The position numbers were made by a program, and so were the translations under genes. Below, one piece after another: positions 45,521 to 57,268 of a DNA stretch of 64,000 nt. The DNA comes from Diatrype stigma (lineage: Eukaryota > Ascomycota > Sordariomycetes > Xylariales > Diatrypaceae), in NCBI GenBank assembly GCA_022225965.2, contig JAKJXP020000011.1:496001-560000 (forward strand), in the 5' to 3' direction. A model generated the notes under the pieces. The model did no database searches. It was not told the DNA's origin and saw only the letters and a program-made list of their open reading frames with translations. Every line of letters starts with the position of its first letter. Position 1 is the stretch's first letter.

Positions 45521-46738
45521 ATGGTCGCCATGGAGACCGCACGTCTTCTCCAGTACAAGAGGCCGTTGATATGGATGATCTTGCACGCCTCACTTGCGCT
45601 CTCCCAGAACTACCCAGAAGTAACGAGTGACGAGGAGTGCGATTGCTACCGCACCAACGGCAGCGATGCTGCCTACTTCACTACGCACCAGTTCTTCGAC
45701 TTCCGGTCGCTTTCCGAGTATGCCGGCGTACCGGACATCATCCAGGACGAGTGGGACACCAGCCACGCCGATGCAAGCAGCGACTACTTCCTGTCGGACG
45801 CGTGGACCAACAGCTGGGGCCTGCAGAACTGGAACAACAGCGACATTCTTTCGCAGCAGCAAGACGACGAGAAAGCCGGGCGCGAGACGACTAGCGACGC
45901 CCAGTACCTGCTTGTCAACTCGCCCAACAACGTGTACATCGAAGCCGCGGACGGGGACGGGGACGGGGACGGGGACGGCGCGACGCTCCTGACGATGCGG
46001 ACGTCGCGCGTGGGCCGCTTCCAGACCGGGGCCGAGTTCGAGTCGACCGCGACGGGCCTGCACTACCTGTCGGTGCGGATGCGGGCGCGCACGCGGGGCG
46101 GGCCGGGGGCCGTGACGGCCATGTTCACGTACCGGGGCGCCTCGGACCTAGCGGGGGTGGAGGAGTCGGACCTGGAGATCCGAACGGGCGACCCGGCGCG
46201 GAAGGTGCAGTACACGAACCAGCCGTCGTACACGGCGGAGGGGGACGAGGTGCCCGAGGCGACGCGCAACGCGACGCTGCCGCGCGGCGGGCGCTGGTCC
46301 GACTGGGCCGCCTACCGCATGGACTGGACGCCGACGCGCACGACGCACTACGTCGACGGCGACGAGGTCGCCGCCATCGCGTTCCAGAACCCCCGCGACC
46401 CCACCCAGGTCTACCTCAACTGCTGGAGCGATGGCGGCTCCTGGTCCGGCGTCATGCGCGACGGCCAGCAGGCCGTCCTCCAGATCCAGTGGATCGAGAT
46501 GGTCTACAACCAGACCGACGTCAACGATGCCCAGCCGCCCTCGAAACGCGACGAGGCATACGATGAGAGGGGCGCGTGCCAGAAGGTCTGCAGCATTGAT
46601 GAAACGGACCAGGTCGGGACCGCTGTGCTGATCGAGGGCGCTGAGGGCACGGCTTCGACCGTTCTTGGTTTTGGGGGCTGGCTGCAGCTCACGTTTTGGA
46701 TACCCCTTTTCACGATGTTTACGATAGGCATGAGTTAG
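45521..46738 (+). CDS. GH16 glucanase/transglycosylase-like, GPI-type
   Basis: Single exon, 405 aa. A signal peptide covers about residues 1-29 (hydrophobic LIWMILHASLALS). The mature N-terminus has an acidic, Cys-containing leader (DEECDCYRTNGSD). The concanavalin-like beta-sandwich covers about residues 55-335. The GH16 catalytic signature ExDxE is present as E215-S-D217-L-E219 in AGVEESDLEIRTGD, with E215 as predicted nucleophile and E219 as acid/base. WSDWAAYRMDWTPTRTTHYVDG then gives the usual substrate-cleft strands. The C-terminus (GTASTVLGFGG, then about 18 hydrophobic residues) looks like a GPI-attachment signal, so the protein is probably anchored at the membrane/wall. A hexanucleotide GACGGG run encodes a (GD)n tract at residues 144-153. 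It likely acts on beta-1,3/1,4-glucan or cell-wall chitin-glucan links; exact specificity is not readable. Confidence 0.88.
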   Translation: MVAMETARLLQYKRPLIWMILHASLALSQNYPEVTSDEECDCYRTNGSDAAYFTTHQFFDFRSLSEYAGVPDIIQDEWDTSHADASSDYFLSDAWTNSWGLQNWNNSDILSQQQDDEKAGRETTSDAQYLLVNSPNNVYIEAADGDGDGDGDGATLLTMRTSRVGRFQTGAEFESTATGLHYLSVRMRARTRGGPGAVTAMFTYRGASDLAGVEESDLEIRTGDPARKVQYTNQPSYTAEGDEVPEATRNATLPRGGRWSDWAAYRMDWTPTRTTHYVDGDEVAAIAFQNPRDPTQVYLNCWSDGGSWSGVMRDGQQAVLQIQWIEMVYNQTDVNDAQPPSKRDEAYDERGACQKVCSIDETDQVGTAVLIEGAEGTASTVLGFGGWLQLTFWIPLFTMFTIGMS

Positions 46739-46863
46739 AGCATAACGGTAGTTCAAAGTATCAGCAATTTAGAAATACTTCGTTCTTATAAGGCGGGCAC
46801 GGATATGAGATCATTTCGCATTATAATGATAGACAGTATAAACAGCCAATCCGATCACGAGGA

Positions 46864-48503
46864 TCAGACCAACGAGTTAAGGTACACCTCGATGTTCGCG
46901 TACCCGGAACTCGCGATTGCCATAGCGTCGCCAGCATCATTGGGGTCCAGGCCGTTGGCGCTCTCCCACTCGTCGGGGATGCCGTCGCCGTCCGAGTCGG
47001 TGGGCGCCGTGCCGCCGGCGATGAAGCCCGGCCCGTTCATGGGGCTCGCCGTCTCGTCGGATATCAGCTGCCCGTCCTGGCCGTAGGTCTGGACCTCGCT
47101 CACGAGGCGCGCGTCGACGGCGTCGCGCTTCGGGTAGGTGGCGCCCACGTTGGCGAGCACGTGCTCGGCTGCTTCGGGCGCCGTGAGGAGGTTCTCCGGC
47201 CCTGGGTACGCGAACGCCGTCGTCACGATGTCCATATCGCTATAGCAGCTCGTGTCGACACAGAGCGGGCTGCCGTTCAGCGTTCCGTCCCTGTCGCTGT
47301 CGTAGTAGTTCTCCGAAACGTCTAGGTAGAACGGGTTAATATCATCAGGTGCGCCTATGTTTTATAGCCTTCGCCAGTGGCACGATTCCAGTTCACCGGG
47401 ATGGACTAGGGCGTAGGAACAGGACTTACACCCATGGAAGTTTGCGTTTCCTCTGGTGAACGCCGTAACCGACGTGGATGGTCCCGATATGAAGTAGTTG
47501 TTGATGATGTTCGCGTTGCTCTGGCCATCGCTGTCCCCGGCAATGTACCCGCCGCCGCCTCCCCAGTTGTATATGACCTGTTTGATTGGATTGCACGTTA
47601 GCAGTGGTTATTATATGCATCTTTTGGGGTGTGAGCATACGTTGTTTTGGAAATCATTCATCCCCTTGACCTTGGGGTTCCGCGTCTTGTTATCGATGTA
47701 CAGATTGCGGAACAAGCTGAGGCCGTAGTCGGACTGCATGAGACCGCCGCAGGAGTGTGTCTCAAGACCCTGGCCAATGATCGAGTCTTGTATTGTCACA
47801 TTGTGCACCTCCCCGTTGATGGAGAAGGTCTCGTCCCGACCCCACGTCACGGAGACGTGGTCGAAGATGATGTTCTCGCCCTCGGCAATCGTGATACCGT
47901 CTATTACGAAGATGGCGACAATTGTCAGCGTGGTGGACAGCTGGATTCAGACAACCGCGCGATGTAAGTTACCTTTTCCCGAGTCGCCGCCTTTGCCCAT
48001 ACGGAACCGCATGTATCGCACGATACCGTTGTCTGCGTTAGACCACGACAGTCCATTGCCGTAAATGGTGACTCCCTGTCAAACATTTAGAGGCTGCAAA
48101 CGAGACGAGATTATGGATGCCTCCGCTGGCAATATATGACTTACATCTCCGGGAGCGCTCTGTCCGGCAATGTAAATGTTCTTCGAGACCACAACTCTGT
48201 CTGTGACATTGATGGTGCCGCCAACATCGAAGACGACAATGCGATTCGCTGTCGAGACAGCATCGCGGAAAGACCCCTCACCAGAGTCGCTACACGACTC
48301 TCGTTAGTGTGCCACACGTGTCCGTCCGCTTCCCTTGACGAAGACACTTACTCGAGATTCGTCACATGATACACCGCGCCCGTCCGGCCACCCTCCGCTT
48401 CGCGGCCGAATCCTTCAGCACCAGGGAATGCAAGCAGGGCGTTGGCCCCGGTAGGTATGCATGCCAGCAAGGCAGCAGAAGCCAGAAATCGAAAAAGGCT
48501 CAT
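46864..48503 (-). CDS. Pectate lyase, polysaccharide lyase family 1
   Basis: Six exons: 48352-48503, 48145-48289, 47973-48075, 47641-47900, 47430-47577 and 46864-47354. All introns are GT-AG and keep frame; 432 aa. A signal peptide covers residues 1-22 (MSLFRFLASA...GANA). The parallel beta-helix begins with LLAFPGAEGFGREAEGG and VYHVTNLDDSGEGSFRDAV, typical of this PL1 branch. It continues with IVVFDVGGTINV, IYIAGQSAPGDGVTIYG, DGITIAEGENIIFDHVSVTW and NNYFISG. A C-terminal DSDGDGIPDEWE segment is a calcium-binding dockerin/thrombospondin-3-like loop, often found after this lyase type. Members cleave de-esterified pectin by calcium-dependent beta-elimination outside the cell. Convergent with the GH16 gene, 125 bp apart. 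Confidence 0.92.
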
Positions 48504-51393
48504 GGTCGCGACAGCAGTAGCAGTAACAGCAGCCCGGCAGACGAACTCTTAAGGAAACAATGGCAAGTTGCTTTAATCAGCAAGAGGATGAGGTCCAAGA
48601 AGCCTCACATGGACACGCAAGCCATGGCAAGTTATTTAATATACCATCCAGCTACATGTTGTCGAAGCTTGGGGGCAGGCCTGAAGACCTGAACAACCTC
48701 AACGCGAAACAACCGCCGCTCCGCTCGTTTCCAGAATGACCCCGGCCGCATCCCCTGAGGGGACCCGCTCGTTTCCGCTTGATGGAAAAATGTTTACGCT
48801 GCTACGCTAAGCCTCGCTAACTGCGTCGGACGGAGCTGACGGTCGTCCGTTTCAATTCGAATGCGGAAATTGCCAAGGGGGAGGAAACGCGGGGAATCCG
48901 GTTGTCTTGGGTTGCAATTAAGACCTAATCAGTCGCGACAAGCCGAAATCCAGGGACCCCGTAGTCGTTCAAGCTTTCCACTTATTACCCCGTGTTCCGA
49001 TGAACTCATAGGCGTCGGATTATATTGTACACTTGTTGTTGATGCTGCGAGACTCATGGCGTTATGAATTGTTGGTTCAATGCACCGAGATTATGAGTTA
49101 AGTGACGAAGGCACAACCAAGACCGAAGGCATCATGTAACCTGTTAGTGATATCGTCTATTGCATTGTATAATAGCTATAGTTATAAGGGACCAAAGCCC
49201 CTGGCTGGCTATAGCTGACAGGCGAGTATGGGTTCAAGAGTTCGGTGGGTAATTCTGTCGCGATCCAGGGGCTCCCACGAGGCGTCTTGATGTTCTGACT
49301 GGCGGCGATCCACCAGCTGCTCTTTATAGGGGCCAGCTAAGACACGATCATTTTCTACTATATGTCTACGCCCTAAACAACACCAGCTCTCCCATAATAC
49401 CACTAGGTCCAAGGCCACTGGTTAATGATGATGTCGGGAAGTATTATGACATGGCAACTGCTAAATATATCTACGAGCAACGATAGAGCAGCAATACCCC
49501 CCTAACGAGATGTTAGGCTCGCAGCTAATGAACGCGTAGGTGATTTCCTTACTGACATGAAATTCTCGTCATATCCAGCAGAGACGAACGAGGATACTTG
49601 TTGTCGGGGAATTTTACCTACCACCATTGCCATAGGACACGTGGTCAACATCATGTGTAAGGGGTCTCACATTTCGATTCGAAGCGATGGATTATCGTTG
49701 GATCTAAATAGCTTCAACTTGGATCTTGTTGAGGTGATGTCTGTTCCTGTTCCTCTGCCATGGTGCACCGTTTTCCCCGCCTTGTGGTGGTTTTGTCAAG
49801 GGGATAAGAGATGGGAGGTCTGAAGTTGACTTCCGCATTACCACTTCTCGTATACACGACACCCTCAATATATTCATCGAGTTGCCCTTGGTTTGTCTTC
49901 CAGCATCTAGCACTACTAGCATCATGCCATCGACTTCGCTCACAGGCATGATAGACCCCAGCCTGAAATGTGCTTTCTCGCAGGATTCGATGTAACGAGT
50001 CGACGATGTTCACATAACGGAAGCACTGGCAAACGCCATCGCTCTTCCCCCGCTTGGCCCTAATTCAATGCCGATTTCTCCTCCATGCTGCTATACCGAC
50101 AGCATATAAACAGCCTGGCGGACACGCTCGTCCATGTCTTGGTGGCTGAAACAAGTGAAGTCAACCCACAACGGCCTGGGTAGGCTCAACAGGTGACACT
50201 TGCGCAGCGCTCGCTCCGGGTTCACGTTGATTGGGATGCGATACTGCGCCTATTAATCGGGCTGTGTGCCTTCTCTGATGTCCAGACATATCGTAATGGC
50301 ACCATAAAACAGGAGACTATTCGCGTGTCTATGGTGCTTCTGGGTACATCCCCGGGGCTGACTGTTGGACCCGGATTTCAGACAAATCAGTTGAGTGAAG
50401 TAAGGGGTACTGCCTAGATCGCCAAGTGTGAAGAGGCCCGTAGACCTAGGGTGCCAATTTATTCACGATGACTTGACGATTCCAGATACCCGCTGAAGCA
50501 TGAAACTATGAGTGGGAATTTCGTGCCTGTAGGCATGAGCAATGATCCAAAGTTGGTACACTCAGCTGCAGCTGATCCGGCCCGCTTTCCAGCCTCCTCA
50601 GCTACTCGATGTAGGCGTAGGTAATTACTACGCGAATTCCAAACTCAGAAAAGAAGGTCGGGGTTGGGTAGCCAGCCTCCCACTGCAGGTATTGTACCTG
50701 AGGCCTTGCGGACGATCGACCCTGTAAAACTGTCGGTAACGGAAAGATCGGGTTGCCTGGTATATGGAGGCTGGACTCAACCTTCAATGTCGGTCTTAGA
50801 CACCAAAGTTGCCGTCATTAGTATGGCATGGGGTTCTCACGAGTGACTTCCCGTTGGCGCTTCTTCTTCGTATGTGAGATTGTTGACAGTCACTCGATAA
50901 TAACTAATACTATTTACTGAATACAACTAGGGAGTCACGTTGAAACCCGTTCACCATGAGCCCATCCGAGATTTGGAATTTTCTTTTATTTGCAAACGCT
51001 CGATGAATCTTGCACACCTCTTCTCTTCCTGACATCAACGCTTGTTCGTCTCTACCCGCTCCTGTCCCGTTCGGGATCGAAGCCAAAGCTGAGACGAAGC
51101 CCGACGTCCCAAAAGCATCCCAAATACTGACTTGATGCCAAGCGCGAACCCTAGCCTAAAGTACGGGGGTATCATGGTGATATATTACACGTCTATTGTG
51201 AAGTAATGAGTGACTAGGAAAAAATTAATGATAGTTTGTCGGCCAAGTTCGCACCTTGCTGTTCAAGAATGAAGCCTTTCCGCTGGAAACCATTGAAAAC
51301 TATGAGGCAGTTTTCGTAGCCAAAACGTAACGCTACCAACTACTTCGACCCTTTGTACATGCCAATGCGGTGCTCGTGTCCCAACCCGATCCC
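48504..51393. other. Gene-poor spacer
   Basis: About 2.9 kb without a supported gene. Overlapping open frames at 49557-50013 show no recognisable motif. Likely includes the pectate lyase promoter on the left and the tyrosinase 3' UTR on the right. Confidence 0.4.
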
Positions 51394-52731
51394 TTAGTAG
51401 TCGTACGTGTAGCACAACCACGAGTTCTTGGTGTCAAGGACATCGCCGACCGTGACGTCGGGCCGGATGCCCATGGAAGAGAGGGTGGTGTTCATGGTCA
51501 TCTGCGTGCAGGGCTCTCCCGGCGTAGCGCATCCGGTGACGTTGTCCTTGCGACCGGGCTTCTTGTCCTGCCACACCCACCAGTTCCTGTCGATGAAGGA
51601 GTGGTGCATGAAGAAGGCGGGGTCACCGGGCGAAGCCGAGACTTCAGCCATGACGGGGCCAACGCCGTTGTGGCCGTAGGCGTGGGGGCCGAACTCCATG
51701 CAGCTCCGCATGTCGGCATATTCGGTTCGCGAGTTGCACGTGTCGACGTAGTCCTTGCTGACGTTCTTGGTCTGCTCCTGATCCTCGCCGCGGGCTAGGC
51801 AATGCTCGGAGTCGTTCTCACCCGGTCCAACGTGCAGCATCTTGCCAACGAAAGCCTACGTATGATAGTTAGTGACAAGTCGCCTAGTAGGCACAGCATA
51901 GATATCGGGGTGTTGACTAACGCCGTCGGTAACACAGGCGCCATGGCCGTCTCCGTTGATCGTCGGTAGGCTACCAAAGTATTCAGAGGTAAAGAGGCCA
52001 GAGTTGGTGAAGTTACCGGCATCCTTGGTCTCGTCCCACCAAGGGAACGGGGCCGTGTATTCGCATTCTTCCCGCAGCAACGCCGACAGAAGATGGGTGT
52101 AGTATCGGTGCCATGGCAAGAACGAGCCGGCCATATGGATCTCGTGGACCTGCTTCTGATGGGCCCACACGAGCTCCTCGTACCGGTTGGTCGCTACGTC
52201 GATGAGGCCTGAAGGAGGCTTGTCCATCCTTTAACGCTCATGTCAGCACCCGTACCCTCCTCAGCCTGTGGAAAGCCTACTTGACCTCAACAGCGAGATC
52301 ACCCGCTCCGAAGTCATGCGACCGGTGGGAAAAGCTTACAGGCACCCGATGGCGTTGACAAAAGACTTCTTGTCCTCATCCTTCATATTCCGCCATTCGA
52401 CCCGGACCGCGGGGTTGGGGCAGGCGCTCTGCTCGTCGCGGATGCCAAGGGAGATATCCGCGGAAAGGTCTACGTTGAGCGCGTCGCCGATGTGAATACC
52501 GGCGTCGAGGTCGGCTTCGAGACCCTCCTCGCAGTCGTCGCCGCCGAGAGACAGCTTCAGGGAGGCCTGGTATTCTATAAATCCGGGATCGTCGGCGGCA
52601 GCGGCTTGGGCATCCTCCAGGGTGACCACCTCAAACTTGGAGACGAAAGGAACGACTGAAACGTGCTTGCAGGCCGCGGCCGACGCCGCACCGGCGCCGG
52701 CAATGACTTGCGAAAGGACCGACACCTTCAT
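51394..52731 (-). CDS. Tyrosinase, secreted type
   Basis: Three exons: 52340-52731, 51922-52228 and 51394-51855 (donors GTAAGC and GTTAGT; acceptors AAAG and CGTAG), 386 aa. A signal peptide covers about residues 1-19. An acidic extension of about 85 residues (LEADLDAGIHIGDALNVDLS) precedes the tyrosinase domain, which starts near CPNPAVRVEWRNM. CuA ligands are H154, H162 and H171 in AHQKQVHEIHMAGSFLPWHRYY. CuB ligands lie in GPHAYGHNG and DPAFFMHHSFIDRNWWVWQD. The type-3 dicopper centre would oxidise monophenols or diphenols to quinones. There is no long C-terminal lid domain, so the protein is of the short secreted kind. The role could be pigment formation or phenolic handling during plant interaction; substrate is not readable. 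Confidence 0.92.
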
Positions 52732-55228
52732 CTTGCCGATTTCCAGGAGGCGAGATGATGGCTGACTAAAAGAGTGACTTGGTTAAAAGGAGAGACTGGG
52801 TAAATGGGGGTCGCTCATCCGGTTCACCCTTCCACGGGCGGGATGGCAGTTGTTATATGCCACAAGCACAACCTGCTGAACGCGCGGTTGGGTTCCACAT
52901 AACTGGAAAGCCTATCGACTTCCCAAATCAAGCGAGCCTTGTTCGGGAAGTCATTCTGCCACCAGCCGTTTCAACGTGACGATCTTCTGCCATGCCCAGC
53001 CCGCCCGCCTGCCTGTTCGTGCCTGTCCAGCGATGTGTTTTCGAGCTCAGGGGAGGGACACCACAGTGGCAGAGTGGGCTGTGTGGGTACTCCAGATTTC
53101 ACAGTCCCCATTGAGATTTCCCCTGAACAATGAAGCTTGATTACCCGAAGGGAGCAAAGTATGGAGAAGCGCTTTTCTCGAATCGGCCCTAGACTGAGGC
53201 GGAGAGGCTTGGGCTGACCAGGGCCCTGGCAGTCCCGCTACTGTCACCCACGAGCCAACGAAGAGCCCACGAATCGAGGACCCTCGAATCCGCCGCGGCA
53301 CTAGTTGCATAGCTAACGCATCCATGCGTCATGAACCGGCAGTTAGTGAAAGCTGAACATATATAGCACGTATACATCGCGTTGCTGGAACACGGAAATA
53401 CCATCTTGGACGGGCATAATCCAGCTGAGAAAGAGGCATAAGCAGCTCCATGTGTTCGTAACACATCGTCCAAGGAGGCGGGTTATGAATAGAGATACCC
53501 ACCTTTCACGGGCATTCGGCGGGCAATCAGAGTATCCGGAATGATCCAAGCAGATCATCTTAGTTATGTATATCCTTCGGTGGACTGCGCACTGGAGCAG
53601 GCGGCAGGGTTCACACCAGAGCGTTACTATTCAAACTGCCATCCATTCTGCCATTGGGCTGTTCTCGCTAGCAGCAGAGATGGGCTGGCAGATGCAGTCC
53701 CCGCTATGGATGCTGGACGCATGGATCCCGACTTCCGAATATCGTAGTGGTAAAATAAGGATCTGCTCTCTAGCTCTCGGCAGGCTGGGCGGTGAGATTA
53801 CCTCCCACTTGACTCGAGTCCATACACTAACACCGTGGCCGACTCGCCCAATAACACGATAGCATTGTGCCTTATGCGACCGCACTGCAAATCTCCCCTT
53901 CGCTCCCCTTAAGGCTTGTTTGACAATCACTGAATACGACACCGGCGGGCGGGACGCGCTGGCAAACGCTAAGGAACACACGCACTCTGGTTGGAAGGCG
54001 GGCGGGAAAGTTCTGAACGTGACCCTAATAAATCTCAGGGTCAATGGGACGCATCTGCCTTATTTCCATTCCTGGAAACCACGATAATTTTCTTATTGTC
54101 ACGTTTCATCGAGTCGTGTAACCAGGCAGGCATCCCATCCCGTGCAGCTGGGTAAGGGCTTTCATCCTACTATACGATACGTGTGTAATTGATAGTCAAG
54201 AGTTATGTATGGCGTAACTGACGTGATTGAACTGCGTATAAAACCCCTCATCCCGTTTATACCCCGGGAGGAATTAAGTTCCTCCTATGCAATCATGGTG
54301 CAAGCACGCAAATGTTCACAAGTGGAAACCAATTCTTATTCCGAAGGAATGAGGTTAAATCCGAGCACGCTCGGGGAAAGTTATATTCGAACTTATGATT
54401 CGAGCACTGCTCATCCGGGGTCGCCCGTCGCAAGTTCGCACCTGGTTCGACGTTCCAACTACGTGCAGCGCTCATCACCACCCCCCCAATTACGCCGTCA
54501 ACTATGGTGTGATAGGATAGGGTTATCAGACTGTTCAGTGAACCATGCTTCGAAGACGAGGATCTTTTGTCGAACCACCATTGGCCACATAGCGCAAGCA
54601 GCAACTAGAGATACATAGATAATAGCTTTGCTAATTGCCAATTCGTGCATTTGTAGCTTGACCTCGACAGATGGTGAAGGCTAAGGATGCTATCGTGGGC
54701 CCGCCCGGTGCAGGGGTTCTTTTTCCTTTATTCTAGAACGTCGAATCATTATATCCTCAAGATTCGGAGGCCTCATGAGTGCACAAATTGGGAAGGGCAA
54801 TCGTACCAGTTGCACTAATTCAACCGCGTGGAATGCTTCGTACAAGATTGCGATTCAACACTCCTCGGCTGGACATTTCTCAAGATTGACCCGTGCTGAG
54901 ATTGAATTATGAGATCGACGAATCAACTCCTTTATAACCCTACTGCACTTCCCTATTTGGGTAGATACTAAACAGGGGTTGGCTCGATAAACTGAATCTT
55001 ACCCAGCTGAAGCCTATCCGCTGCTCGAAACTACATATTCGAATGGATCATTTCTGCTACCTACAAATTGGAATAATAGGAGAGCCCCTTCACTTCACTA
55101 GCCGCGGGCGACCCTTCGGCTAATCTACCCAATACAAAGCATAACTAATGGAAGGAGATAACCCGGCAACATACTTTGGCACCCCTTTCAGCCCTTTGAT
55201 GAGAGTCCACATGATGCATACTATCTCT
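52732..55228. other. Gene-poor spacer
   Basis: No supported gene in about 2.5 kb; short open frames at 53189-54618 overlap on both strands and have no family signature. The left end presumably holds the tyrosinase promoter. Confidence 0.4.
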
Positions 55229-56335
55229 TCAGACATATGGCTTAATCTGCTGTTCACTCCACGCCCAGAATTCTTCCGCGGCGCCAGTCCCGCCCTCAGC
55301 CTTAGATTTGGATGAAGCAACGAGATCCTCGCGGATTGGAGAGAACCGGCCCCAAGGTGCAACTTCGTCCAAGTCAGTCTTTGGCTGTCATTCAGCTCAG
55401 TGGTAGGTGGGAAGATAACTTACTCCATTCTCCTGACTTCTCGAGAGTCACATCCGGTGACAGGCCAGCAAACAGTTCCGTATACGCGCCGTAGATGGAG
55501 GGATACAACACCAGCAGTCTGAGGACGCTATTGACTATTGGTGCTTGCGAGCGGTAGAGCTCCGAGTCGAGGTTTCCGGGGTTGAGCGCCACGCTCACGA
55601 CGCCGTCGTCTCGGTACCGCTTGGCAAACTCCGTCGCATGGAAGTAGTTGCCGGCCTTGCTGACGCCGTACTTGGTCGAGGCCAGTCTGTCGTTATGATA
55701 ATCCAGGTTGTCCAGCGGAACGCCGCCGCTGGGGCTGAGCATCTCCGCTGCCGACGACGAGACCCAGACGACCCGGACCGAGCCGCGCGGCGCGACCTTG
55801 GCCGTAGCCACCAGCGCGGGCGCCAGCAGCTTGGTGAACAGGAAGGTACCCACGTTGTTCGTCCCCAGCTGCAGCTCGTATCCTTGCGCCGTCTTGGAGC
55901 CCTGAAGGGGGAGCATCACGCCGGCGTTGTTGAAGAGAACATGTAGCGTGTCTTCCCGAGACAGGAACTCCTCAGCGCTGGCCTTGATGGTGGTCAGGTC
56001 GGCGAGGTCGAGGTGCAGAAATACCAGCTCTCCCTTGGATTGCGGAGATCTTGCTTTGATCTCCTCGATGGCCTTCGCCGCCTTTTCCTTGGAGCGTGCG
56101 GCTACATAGACCTTGGCATTTTTGGAATACAAGATATCCGCTAGTTCTTTACCAATGCCGGTATTGGCTCCCGTCACTAGGTAGACCTAGTCCTCCCGGG
56201 TTAGCCCGATGTTGATGGCATAGGCCTAGACCTATATCTTACCTTTCCATCCAGACTTGACACATCTTCTCCAGTGAACTTGGGCGCTGGGGGAAACCAT
56301 TGCGATGCGAGTCTTCTGACTAACGACAACGACAT
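55229..56335 (-). CDS. Short-chain dehydrogenase/reductase
   Basis: Three exons: 56243-56335, 55424-56186 and 55229-55362 (donors GTAAGA and GTAAGT; acceptors ACTAG and GAAG), 329 aa. The start was chosen because exon 1 reads MSLSLVRRLASQWFPPAPKF and joins in frame through SSLDGK to VYLVTGANTGIG. The Rossmann cofactor motif is TGANTGIG (about residues 36-43). NNAG follows further on, then the catalytic Ser in VWVSSSAAE and the YGVSK Tyr/Lys pair. ALNPGNLDSEL lies after the active site. The last exon supplies IAPWGRFSPIREDLVAAS and AAEEFWAWSEQQIKPYV. The length and retinol-dehydrogenase-like pattern fit the fungal classical SDR group, which reduces or oxidises small carbonyl/alcohol substrates with NAD(P). 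The first exon is hydrophobic but short; cytosolic or membrane-associated is open. Confidence 0.93.
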
Positions 56336-57268
56336 CGTGGAGTTGATAAGTTAACCGAACGAACGACCTGCCGTCGAGCTTTGATGATATTGAGAGGATC
56401 AATGAGGGATATAGGACAACTTGCAAGGATATGCCCAAGTCGCCAGTGGTAATGCGTGACTATGATTGTTGACTGACGACATTGAATGCCGTCACTGATT
56501 GTCGCTGTAGCTCTAAATCGCGCTACGATAAGATAAGGTGTAGTGAGGCTGGTACTCCGCCAAGTATCAAATAGGGGTCGTGTCATACTATGTATACGTG
56601 GTAAAAGCCAGGTGCTTATGCGGTATGCAATGTGAGTGGCTGGGCTGAATCGTTTTCTAAAAGCCAAGGAAAAAGGGGGCGGGGTCCCTATACCTACCCC
56701 AAGCTTTGTTGGTAACCATCGTATTATATGCTGTCTTGGATACGAACTGATCCCTGCTCCAATTTGTGCTTTGAATTACAAATCGCGCAAAGAGTATCCA
56801 GCATATTCGTGTCCAGGCCACTGTACACTATAGAAGCACCTTGGCAATACTACATCGTGCGCGATACGCACGATGGGAAGTCTAAGGTGGGCTGGTAAAG
56901 TTGAACGTACCAGATAGTACTGTTCCCAATATACATGTTACACGATGGCTGGGACTCCATAAATACTATCATTACCATGTACGAGAGGATCTAACTATGC
57001 CATGGTTTTGCGAGCTACAGGTCATCGAACCTTCACCCCCTGTTTTCCACATACTATAGCGTCTTCGTCCCAATCCAGAGCGGGCCCGATGTACAGGTAA
57101 GAAAGTCTCCCTGGCGCTCACACGTTGCTTGGACAAACCCAACGCCGACAACGTCAAGCGAGGAGCTGGGACTTCGGTTAGTGACTGCTTTCTTTACTCT
57201 CACTACCACAGGGAACGTTCCCTCTGCTCTGCTGGAAAGCAACAGCAACAGCAAAACAAGAAAAAGAC
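56336..57268. other. Intergenic
   Basis: Presumed SDR promoter and 3' region of the next minus-strand gene. An in-frame downstream extension of that gene (57054-57257) is possible; see that entry. Confidence 0.35.
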
